Assembly (NCBI GenBank): GCA_050258575.1
Contig: JBLMYZ010000029.1
Location: forward strand, 1 to 6,057
DNA: 6,057 bases
Direction of reading: 5' to 3'
Source of the DNA: JAPUDS01 sp050258575
GTDB lineage: Bacteria; Patescibacteriota; Saccharimonadia; Saccharimonadales; Saccharimonadaceae
Below are positions 1 to 4,746 of this stretch, in pieces (the first letter of the stretch is position 1; every line of letters begins with the position of its first letter). The notes under the pieces were generated by a model, which ran no database searches, had not been told where the DNA came from, and was given only the letters and a program-made list of their open reading frames with translations. The translations under genes were made by a program, and so were the position numbers.

Positions 1-464
1 AACTCATGCTCGTGGTAGCGCACTTGGCGCGCGTGGCCGTGGTCGCGCGAGATCACGAGATCAGGGATAAATGCCGACCCGCTGTGCCGCCCGAGCGTGA
101 TAACGACTTTCGGGTCAATAATATCAATCTGCCGCATGAGATACGGCCAAAACTCCCTTTTTTCCTCTGGCAACGGGTCACGGTTGTCCGGCGGACGGTA
201 TTTGACGATGTTTGTGATATACACATCCGCCCGCTTCAGCCCAGCCTCGCTGAGCATTACGTCGAGAAATTTGCCCGCCGCACCGACAAACGGCTTGCCC
301 TGCACATCTTCGTTTTTACCTGGCGCTTCGCCGATGAACACGATATCTGCGTCAGGGTTGCCGTCGCCCATCACTAACTGCGTCGCCTGCGACCGCAACT
401 CCGAGCAAACAGCCTCTTGCTCAATCTCGCCCGCCAGCGCATCGAGTTTTGTTTGCTTCGTCAT
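1..464 (-). CDS. udg: Type 4 family uracil-DNA glycosylase, C-terminus cut by window edge
   Basis: This family excises uracil from DNA, usually arising from cytosine deamination, and starts base-excision repair. The visible 154 residues begin MTKQTKLDAL. They show the family 4 active-site motif GEAPGKNED (residues 45-53), then GKPFVGAAGKFLD (56-68), then NIVKYRPPDNRDP (85-97), then PYLMRQI and VVITLG near 107-125. The C-terminal HP-type motif would lie beyond position 1. Canonical members hold a 4Fe-4S cluster with four cysteines: an N-terminal CxxC, the C of 'VKCRPP', and a C just before 'xPYL'. Here the last two are Tyr89 and Phe105, and the only cysteine is Cys20, so the cluster is probably absent. 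The ATG overlaps the toxin stop as ATGA, and AGGTG 8 nt upstream is a fair ribosome binding site. Family assignment is firm; loss of the cluster is inferred from missing ligands. Confidence 0.9.
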   Translation of the reverse strand, partial: MTKQTKLDALAGEIEQEAVCSELRSQATQLVMGDGNPDADIVFIGEAPGKNEDVQGKPFVGAAGKFLDVMLSEAGLKRADVYITNIVKYRPPDNRDPLPEEKREFWPYLMRQIDIIDPKVVITLGRHSGSAFIPDLVISRDHGHARQVRYHEHE

Positions 465-733
465 GGCTGGTACACCTGGGCGTGTGTGCCTATGACAACA
501 AATCGGTAGGCATCGGCCTCCTCAGTGTGTATCACTCGCACGTCGCCCGTCACAGAAAAAGCCCGAAATGACACCATGCCGCCATTTAGAGCGTGATCGT
601 TGAGAGGAGCTCCTCTGTGGCCACTGTTAAATAGCTGCAGCCTTACCATAAATTGTTTACTCAGTTTTTTGTTATGGGCAACTCGTTTTTCAAAATGTTT
701 CGAGAACTTTTTCGTAAAGATGATGGGCTTCAT
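461..733 (-). CDS. RelE/YafQ-family type II toxin (mRNA interferase)
   Basis: This is a 90-residue protein of normal length for the RelE/YafQ/ParE fold. Family members with RelE or YafQ activity cut mRNA in the ribosomal A site and are held inactive by the cognate antitoxin. The N-terminus (MKPIIFTKKFSKHFEKR) is the usual basic first strand and helix. DHAL (46-49) matches the 'DHxL.G' motif of YafQ, FRAFSVTGDVRVI (56-68) matches the core strands with Asp64 and Arg66, and GTHAQVY (82-88) carries the C-terminal catalytic His84. The position of YafQ His63 is Ser60 here, so the active site is not a full YafQ copy. It lies 20 bp after the antitoxin gene, and its TGA overlaps the ATG of the downstream glycosylase. 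No Shine-Dalgarno sequence is obvious before the ATG; a -10-like element sits there instead. A ParE-like target cannot be excluded from sequence alone. Confidence 0.88.
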   Translation of the reverse strand: MKPIIFTKKFSKHFEKRVAHNKKLSKQFMVRLQLFNSGHRGAPLNDHALNGGMVSFRAFSVTGDVRVIHTEEADAYRFVVIGTHAQVYQP

Positions 734-739
734 GGTTTT

Positions 740-748
740 AGTATACCA
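740..748 (-). promoter_or_regulatory. Possible internal extended -10 promoter for the toxin gene
   Basis: On the minus strand TGGTATACT reads as an extended -10 element (TGN plus TATACT). Its last base is 6 nt before the toxin ATG, which would put the transcription start at or next to the A of ATG. No good -35 is seen at 16-18 bp. The same stretch also holds ATACTAAAA, a 9-bp word present in the antitoxin operator, so it could instead be an antitoxin-binding half-site. The match is seen directly; activity is inferred. Confidence 0.35.
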
Positions 749-753
749 CTCGG

Positions 754-1056
754 CTATTGCTCGTTCAGATACCGCATCGCGTCATCAACGTCGGTAAAAG
801 CAGGTAATTCACCACGCCGTTCCTGGGTTTTTGCCTCCTCTACGTCGCGTTCCCACGCCGCCAACACCTCCCGAGGCGGCTCAGGCCACGGCTCAGCTTC
901 GCTAAAAGTAACCGTACGGCCAGCCGCGTCGTTTGTTGCTACGAAACGAAAATACGCCTGTATACTGTCAAATCCACGCTCAGCAGCAACCCGCGCGACC
1001 GCGTCACGCAACGACTTAGGCATAGGCACTTGTACTTTAACGATTGCTTCACTCAT
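754..1056 (-). CDS. RelB/DinJ-like ribbon-helix-helix antitoxin
   Basis: A 100-residue protein immediately upstream of the toxin. Residues 5-11 (IVKVQVP) form the DNA-binding beta ribbon, and two helices follow: KSLRDAVARVAAERG (about 14-28) and SIQAYFRFVA (31-40). This is the DinJ/RelB arrangement, including the GF-S-IQA turn. The rest is an acidic, Trp/Pro-containing linker ending in AFTDVDDAMRYLNE, which resembles the toxin-binding tail of this family. It should neutralise the downstream toxin and, as dimers with it, repress the operon promoter. The ATG at 1056 has no Shine-Dalgarno sequence upstream, but a promoter lies so close that the message is probably leaderless. The stop is TAG, 20 nt before the toxin ATG. 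Its role as antitoxin rests on both fold and position. Confidence 0.88.
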   Translation of the reverse strand: MSEAIVKVQVPMPKSLRDAVARVAAERGFDSIQAYFRFVATNDAAGRTVTFSEAEPWPEPPREVLAAWERDVEEAKTQERRGELPAFTDVDDAMRYLNEQ

Positions 1057-1080
1057 ACTAAAATGGTATCAAAATAGTAT
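1055..1080. promoter_or_regulatory. Putative antitoxin operator: 11-bp-spaced direct repeats with outer dyad
   Basis: On the plus strand AAAATGGTAT (1060-1069) and AAAATAGTAT (1071-1080) are 10-bp direct repeats differing at one base, with an 11-bp period, about one helical turn. The whole segment is also framed by ATACTA (1055-1060) and TAGTAT (1075-1080), a 6-bp inverted pair. It covers the -10 and part of the spacer of the operon promoter. Ribbon-helix-helix antitoxins typically bind tandem short repeats as cooperating dimers, so this is a sensible autorepression site. Binding itself is inferred. Confidence 0.55.
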
Positions 1081-1091
1081 AAATATGTCAA
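1063..1091 (-). promoter_or_regulatory. Promoter of the toxin-antitoxin-udg operon
   Basis: A perfect -35 TTGACA (1091-1086), a 17-bp spacer and a -10 TACCAT (1068-1063, 4 of 6 to consensus) fit a sigma-70-type promoter. Only 6 nt separate the -10 from the antitoxin ATG, so the start site should fall on or beside the start codon. The promoter lies in the 42-bp gap after the small gene that follows pnp, so the toxin-antitoxin operon has its own transcription start. Confidence 0.7.
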
Positions 1092-1098
1092 TACCTGC

Positions 1099-1269
1099 CT
1101 ATTTTTTCTTGGTGGTTGTCTCGTCCATGCGCTTGAATGCCCACGAGACAACCAACGGCACGAGCCAAAACACGGCTTTGCGCACCGTTGGATTTTTGAA
1201 AAATGCGACGATTTTCTTCCGTACCATACGTACTAGCATATACGCAGCTAGCGTGCTGCGCCGTGACAT
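1099..1269 (-). CDS. Small, strongly basic single-helix protein downstream of pnp (56 aa)
   Basis: An ATG 3 nt after the pnp stop (TGATAAATG) opens a 56-residue frame ending in TAG. It begins MSRRSTLAAYMLVRMVRKK, continues through a basic stretch around FFKNPTVRK, has a hydrophobic segment VFWLVPLVVSWAF (33-45), and ends with DETTTKKK. There are 14 Lys/Arg against 2 acidic residues. That pattern suggests a membrane-anchored or RNA- or membrane-surface-binding peptide with a positive-inside N-terminus. The tight spacing suggests co-transcription and translational coupling with pnp. No strong Shine-Dalgarno sequence precedes it; Met11 and Met15 are alternative starts. The family is not recognised, and function is unknown. 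An overlapping GTG frame from 1276 looks less protein-like. Confidence is moderate because the gene is short. Confidence 0.6.
   Translation of the reverse strand: MSRRSTLAAYMLVRMVRKKIVAFFKNPTVRKAVFWLVPLVVSWAFKRMDETTTKKK
1113..1154. repeat. Perfect 12-bp inverted repeat inside the small gene
   Basis: The arms TGGTTGTCTCGT (1113-1124) and ACGAGACAACCA (1143-1154) are exact reverse complements separated by 18 bp. In the minus-strand transcript they would form a 12-bp stem close to the 3' end of the small gene. The stem is followed by ACCAAG and an A run, not a U run, so it is not an ordinary intrinsic terminator in the gene's direction. A 3' stability hairpin or processing site on the pnp message is possible. 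Confidence 0.8.
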
Positions 1270-1272
1270 TTA

Positions 1273-3396
1273 TCACATTTCGAGGTCTTGCGGTTTCATG
1301 CTCAGGCTGAGGCGCCCGCGGTCGTCGATCGCCATCAGTTTGACGCGAACTTTTTGGCCTTCCTTTAGCACATCAGTGACTTTTTCGACTCGCTTGTCGC
1401 TGAGCGCCGAGATATGCAACATGCCGTCGATCCCTGGCATGATATTCACGAACGCCCCGAAGTCTTTGATCGTCACGACCGTACCTTCGTATATCTTGCC
1501 GATTTCTGGTTCTTCGACCAGTGATTTGATCCAGTTGAGAGCTTTTTCGATCGCTTCAGTGTTGACCGCCGACACCGTCACTAGTCCTGTGTCTTTAATA
1601 TCCACCTCGGCGCCAGTTTCGCTCGTGATTTTGTTGATCGTCTCGCCGCCCTTGCCGATAATAGCCCCGATCTTCTCCGGGTTCACCATGATCTTTTCGA
1701 TTCGCGGCGCGTACGGGCTCATGTGGTCGCGCGGGCCGCTCAGTGTTGTCAGCATGTGGTCGAGGATGAACTTGCGCCCTGGTTTCGCCTTTTCGATCGC
1801 TTCTTTGAGCACATCTACCGGCAGCCCGTGAACTTTCATGTCCATCTGGATACAGGTGATCCCGTTGGCCGTACCGGTTACTTTAAAGTCCATATCGCCA
1901 GCGAAATCCTCCGCGTCAGCGATGTCGGTCAACACGTACGGCGTGTTGCCGTCCATCATCAGTCCCATCGCCACACCCGACACTGGACTTTTCAGCGGTA
2001 CGCCAGCGTCCATGAGCGCCAAACAGCTCGAACAGGTCGCGGCCATGCTGGTTGAACCGTTCTGGCTCATTATTTCCGTCACGCTGCGGATCGCGTACGG
2101 GAAGTCTTCTTCGCTCGGCAGCACCGGTATCAGAGCGCGCTCCGCCAGGTAGCCATGGCCAATCTCGCGGCGTCCCGGCGACCCTAGTCGACGCACTTCG
2201 CCCACGGTATAGCCCGGCGCGTTGTAGTGGTGCATGTAGCGGCGCTCGCCGTCGGTCACTTCCATGGTGTCGACGATCTGGGCGTAGCTCAAGGGAGCGA
2301 GCGTCACTATGTTCATGCCCTGCGTCACACCGCGCGTGAAAATACTCGAACCATGCGTTCGCGGTAACACACCGACCTCAGAGCTCAGAGGACGCACCTC
2401 GTCGAGCTTACGGCCATCTGGGCGGACGCCTTTTTCAACAATCCCCTGACGTACATCTTTATGAATCGCGCTGGTCAGCGCCTCGCCGTATTCGCCCTTG
2501 AGTTCAGCGTAATCCTCGCCATGTTTTTCTGCCATGGCAGCATGAAACTCCTCAGTTAGCGTCGCAATACGTGCGTTGCGCCCCGGGTACGGCGCGCGGA
2601 GGTTGTCGCCCAGTTTGCCTTTCGCCCAAGCGTTGACTTCAGCCTGAATATCCTCGTTTGGCAAGATGAGGTCGTAGGCACGCACCTCTGGAGCAATCTT
2701 TTCCTCAAGCTCTTTTTGCAGCGCAATCGCCGGCTGGATCATGTCGTGCGCCCACGCTAGCCCTTCGGCCACTAGTTCCTCGCTAACTTCGTTTGCGCCG
2801 GCTTCAACCATGGTGATACCACCTTCGATCCCCGCCACCACGAGGTCAAGCTCGCTAGCGTCGCGCTCCTCAGGACTCAGGAAGGCTTTAAATTCGCCGC
2901 CAACCCGCCCGACACGCAACCCGGCAACCGGACCGTCAAACGGCGTACCGGTCAGCATGAGCGCAGCGCTCGCCGCCACCATCGCCACCATATCTGGTCG
3001 GAAGTTCGGATCCATCGACAAGACGCTCGAAACTACCTGCACTTCCTGGCGATACCCTTTCGGAAACAGCGGACGGATCGGCCGGTCGATCAGTCGGCCA
3101 ATCAAAATCGCCTCGTCACTCGGTCGCCCCTCGCGTTTTATAAACCGGCTGCCAGAGATTTTCCCCGCGGCATAAAACTTTTCTTCGTAGTCAACCGACA
3201 GCGGAAAATAATCCATCCCCGAAACCGGCTCGCTCCCCACCATTGCCGTCCCTAACACTACTGTGTCACCGTAACTCACCAGCACGCTAGCGCTGGTACG
3301 GAAGCCAACGCGGTTGACTTCGAGCGTCAGTTTTTTCCCGCACCAGTCGGTGCTTACCGAAACAATATCCTTCCCGCTCGGATTGATAATACTCAT
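1273..3396 (-). CDS. pnp: Polynucleotide phosphorylase (polyribonucleotide nucleotidyltransferase)
   Basis: PNPase degrades RNA from the 3' end with phosphate, releasing nucleoside diphosphates, and can also add tails; it acts as a trimeric cytoplasmic ring. The 707 residues are full length for the family. The first RNase PH core spans about 12-145 with FIKREGRPSDEAIL, followed by the helical middle domain (about 150-230). The second RNase PH core (about 325-545) has GRREIGHG (408-415), NGSTSMA (446-452) and GDMDFK (500-505). By alignment with the E. coli enzyme these supply Arg409/Arg410, Ser448/Thr449/Ser450 and Asp497/Asp503/Lys505; only E. coli Ser438 is changed, to Thr. A KH domain has IIGKGG (579-584), and an S1 domain occupies about 633-700. 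The ATG at 3396 is preferred because AAGGAG lies 7 nt upstream and the family's N-terminus begins there; an upstream extension to 3468 is not family-like. rpsO, a common upstream neighbour, is absent. Confidence 0.98.
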   Translation of the reverse strand: MSIINPSGKDIVSVSTDWCGKKLTLEVNRVGFRTSASVLVSYGDTVVLGTAMVGSEPVSGMDYFPLSVDYEEKFYAAGKISGSRFIKREGRPSDEAILIGRLIDRPIRPLFPKGYRQEVQVVSSVLSMDPNFRPDMVAMVAASAALMLTGTPFDGPVAGLRVGRVGGEFKAFLSPEERDASELDLVVAGIEGGITMVEAGANEVSEELVAEGLAWAHDMIQPAIALQKELEEKIAPEVRAYDLILPNEDIQAEVNAWAKGKLGDNLRAPYPGRNARIATLTEEFHAAMAEKHGEDYAELKGEYGEALTSAIHKDVRQGIVEKGVRPDGRKLDEVRPLSSEVGVLPRTHGSSIFTRGVTQGMNIVTLAPLSYAQIVDTMEVTDGERRYMHHYNAPGYTVGEVRRLGSPGRREIGHGYLAERALIPVLPSEEDFPYAIRSVTEIMSQNGSTSMAATCSSCLALMDAGVPLKSPVSGVAMGLMMDGNTPYVLTDIADAEDFAGDMDFKVTGTANGITCIQMDMKVHGLPVDVLKEAIEKAKPGRKFILDHMLTTLSGPRDHMSPYAPRIEKIMVNPEKIGAIIGKGGETINKITSETGAEVDIKDTGLVTVSAVNTEAIEKALNWIKSLVEEPEIGKIYEGTVVTIKDFGAFVNIMPGIDGMLHISALSDKRVEKVTDVLKEGQKVRVKLMAIDDRGRLSLSMKPQDLEM

Positions 3397-3492
3397 ATAT
3401 ATTCTCCTTTTCGCCCCAGAGTGTAACAGGTGCAGGTGCTCGACGCTTCCAGCAACTCCATCTATCACGCCCTACGGCAGGTTAGTTTACAC
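3397..3492 (-). promoter_or_regulatory. 5' leader of pnp
   Basis: From the predicted start near 3491 to the ATG there are about 95 transcribed bases without a convincing gene. GTGTAA at the extreme 5' end (3492-3487) can pair with TTACAC just upstream of the Shine-Dalgarno sequence (3426-3421). Such pairing would close a long loop near the ribosome binding site. PNPase in E. coli represses its own synthesis through its leader with RNase III; a comparable mechanism here is only a possibility, since the pairing is 6 bp. Confidence 0.35.
3403..3410 (-). promoter_or_regulatory. Ribosome binding site of pnp
   Basis: AAAGGAGA on the minus strand contains AGGAG with 7 nt to the ATG at 3396. It is the only textbook Shine-Dalgarno sequence before a gene start in this window, and it decides the pnp start over the longer frame opening at 3468. 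Confidence 0.85.
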
Positions 3493-3497
3493 CTTAT

Positions 3498-3506
3498 AGT
3501 ATAACA
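3498..3506 (-). promoter_or_regulatory. Extended -10 promoter of pnp
   Basis: TGTTATACT on the minus strand is an extended -10 (TGN plus TATACT, 5 of 6 to consensus). No clear -35 lies at 16-18 bp, which extended -10 promoters can tolerate. The 10-bp word TAACAGGTGC covers this element (plus strand, 3502-3511) and recurs at 3424-3433 in the leader; its meaning is unclear. Confidence 0.5.
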
Positions 3507-3562
3507 GGTGCTTTAGTACGTTCGCTGCGGAAATGCTCCACAGCATAACCACTGTGTCTTAT

Positions 3563-3886
3563 TTAGTCACTAGTCGTCTCGTCTATCTCTGGAGATTCTT
3601 CAGGTTTTGGCTCCTCACTAATATGATTTATCAACCCCCTTACCCATTCGATTGTGTTAGAATCCGCGGGTTTACCGTCAACCGTCACTTCACTACCTTT
3701 TACTCCTATATTATGGTCGTCAGTATGTATAACAGCCTCATCGACGACAATATTCTCGCCAGATCCATGCGTTGTCAGCTCTAGCGCTACACCGTTTCCG
3801 AGTGCAACTCTTTCAGTACGGGACTCCACCTCACCAGACTTGGCAACTTCGACTAAACGGTTTATTGACAGTGGTTCGCCTGTCAC
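3563..3886 (-). CDS. C-terminal open segment of the broken gene (107 aa from GTG)
   Basis: The frame is open from CTG 3943, directly after the premature TAA, to TAA 3563; the first conventional start is GTG 3886. It contains a helix (INRLVEVAKSG), several predicted strands (VALGNGVALELTTHG, ENIVVDEAVIH, SEVTVDGKP) and a helix before an acidic tail. There is no Shine-Dalgarno sequence before the GTG. No family is recognised. It may survive as a translated remnant or be silent. Confidence 0.45.
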   Translation of the reverse strand: MTGEPLSINRLVEVAKSGEVESRTERVALGNGVALELTTHGSGENIVVDEAVIHTDDHNIGVKGSEVTVDGKPADSNTIEWVRGLINHISEEPKPEESPEIDETTSD

Positions 3887-3943
3887 TTCCTCTACTGTTT
3901 GGCGAATCTCTGCTTGCGCTCCTGGGCTGATGGGAGACTCCAG

Positions 3944-4081
3944 TTAAGCGGCAACATCGCCTGCGCTCAGTATCTCACCGTTACTGGCATTGACGAACGT
4001 CCCCCCGGCTCGTGGAACCGAAGGTTCTTTTCCACGGAACATGTCGTACAACACACTGGTCGTATGGTCAAGACCATACAT
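3944..4081 (-). CDS. Middle open segment of the broken gene (45 aa)
   Basis: It starts at an ATG 6 nt after the premature TAG and stays in the same frame: MYGLDHTTSVLYDMFRGKEP, then GGTFVNASNGEILSAGDVAA, then TAA. The identical frame and the smooth sequence on both sides argue that it is the middle of one longer protein and not an independent gene. Reinitiation at this ATG could still produce it. Confidence 0.3.
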   Translation of the reverse strand: MYGLDHTTSVLYDMFRGKEPSVPRAGGTFVNASNGEILSAGDVAA

Positions 4082-4087
4082 TCGCTG

Positions 4088-4633
4088 CTAATCAGCTATT
4101 TGGTCGCTGGTAAAATTCTTGTTGACCCAATCTGTAAACTCTCTCCCCTCTTCCTCTCTGCTGTTTTCCACGCCGTCTTGCGACGACTCGGAGGACGAGT
4201 CAGGCGACTTGCTTGCTGCTTCTTTTGCGGCATTCCATTCCTCCTTTGATATAGCGCGTACACCTCCAGTACTATCTGAAGTCTCCACGAGTATCCTTCG
4301 AGGGACACGAGAAGAATCAACTGTAGGAGCTAACGTATCCTCCGTTGGGGTCGGAACGTATACATCGGACCCCTTTAACGGCGTACTATCGAAGTCACCT
4401 CGACTAGCTTCGTGCATGGGTTTTGTACGATGGCCTGGCTCCGGGGCCTCAGATTGTGGATGTAAAGGCGATAGGCTAAAACCCTCAATCGCCCCTTTCC
4501 CTAAACTTCTTCGACTTGTCGCGCTATCAACCTGACGAAGCTTCTCTCCTAGATCCGGTACTCTATAACCGATTTTCGACAACTCTGAGTCTAAGGACTC
4601 CAGAGCACCAACATTTTTCGTAGCGCCAGACAA
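4088..4633 (-). CDS. N-terminal open segment of the broken gene (181 aa from TTG)
   Basis: If read on its own this frame could start at TTG 4633, where GAGGGG lies 5 nt upstream as a possible ribosome binding site, and end at TAG 4088. The product is low-complexity: it has helical KLRQVDSATSRRSLG near the start, then Ser/Thr/Pro/Glu-rich stretches, then GREFTDWVNKNFTSDQIAD. It has no membrane segment and no recognised domain. It is best understood as the first part of the gene spanning 4686-3563, but a gene caller would probably report it separately. Confidence 0.45.
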   Translation of the reverse strand: MSGATKNVGALESLDSELSKIGYRVPDLGEKLRQVDSATSRRSLGKGAIEGFSLSPLHPQSEAPEPGHRTKPMHEASRGDFDSTPLKGSDVYVPTPTEDTLAPTVDSSRVPRRILVETSDSTGGVRAISKEEWNAAKEAASKSPDSSSESSQDGVENSREEEGREFTDWVNKNFTSDQIAD

Positions 4634-4639
4634 GTCAAC

Positions 4640-4651
4640 CCCTCGCGAGGG
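4640..4651. repeat. 12-bp perfect palindrome at the frameshift point
   Basis: CCCTCGCGAGGG is self-complementary and overlaps the G run where the broken gene changes frame. As RNA it would form a 4-bp stem with a CGCG loop that hides the GAGGGG preceding the TTG at 4633. Its position could be mutational, regulatory or chance. Confidence 0.6.
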
Positions 4652-4712
4652 CTCTTTTCGGGTGGTGGCATGAGTATTTCTGGCATTTTTGTTCTTATAA
4701 ACCTATACCTCC

Positions 4713-4741
4713 ATATTAGCACCAATCGTCGAAAAAGTCAA
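4713..4741 (-). promoter_or_regulatory. Sigma-70-type promoter upstream of the broken gene
   Basis: TTGACT (4741-4736), a 17-bp spacer and TAATAT (4718-4713) give 5 of 6 matches at each hexamer. Transcription should start near 4706, about 20 nt before ATG 4686. It lies right after the stop of the 424-codon gene, so the two are separately transcribed. A second -10-like TATAAG (4699-4694) sits 7 nt before the ATG. Confidence 0.7.
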
Positions 4742-4746
4742 GTCTT

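Larger units (their letters stand above)
3563..4686 (-). pseudogene. Broken hydrophilic protein gene: one frameshift and two in-frame stops
   Basis: Reading from ATG 4686 gives MPEILMPPPEKSPREG (16 codons). Moving back one base in the GGGG run at 4642-4639 then continues VDLSGATKNVG in a frame that stays protein-like to TAA at 3563. That frame is interrupted only by TAG (4090-4088) and TAA (3946-3944). Both stops are one C-to-T change from Gln codons, and the text reads smoothly across them: QIAD-stop-QRMYGLDH and GDVAA-stop-LESPISPGAQAE. The restored product would be about 374 residues and soluble. It has a Ser/Thr/Glu/Pro-rich, probably disordered first half, a short GGTFVNASNGEI segment, a helix (EIRQTVEEV) and a strand-rich tail ending in acidic EEPKPEESPEIDETTSD. 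No family is recognised. A dedicated promoter precedes it. Sequencing error, recoding, or three separate small genes remain alternatives. Confidence 0.6.

Noticed and set aside
1102..1154. Intrinsic terminator after pnp
   Set aside because: The 12-bp stem is followed in the transcript direction by ACCAAG and an A run. The T run lies on the wrong side for minus-strand termination, and no plus-strand gene would need it.
1088..1276. 62-codon minus-strand frame from GTG overlapping the pnp stop
   Set aside because: It overlaps the 56-codon frame in another phase. Its translation lacks the clear basic/hydrophobic pattern of the 56-residue protein. The GTGA overlap is the only point in its favour.
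653..1831. Long plus-strand open frame of 392 codons
   Set aside because: It runs antisense across the toxin, antitoxin, small gene and the 3' end of pnp, all of which have clear family features. Its translation is Ser/Arg/Thr-rich with no domain, typical of a frame opposite real genes.
2741..3175. Plus-strand open frame opposite pnp
   Set aside because: It is antisense to conserved RNase PH sequence; its Ser/Thr/Pro-rich translation is a by-product of pnp codon use.
3397..3468. Upstream extension of pnp by 24 codons
   Set aside because: The extension is not like PNPase N-termini, and the strong AAGGAG at 7 nt points to ATG 3396.
3563..4686. Reassigned TAG/TAA codons read as Gln
   Set aside because: TAG ends the antitoxin and the small gene at sensible places, and the restored protein itself ends at TAA, so both codons act as stops. 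Decay of one gene is simpler.
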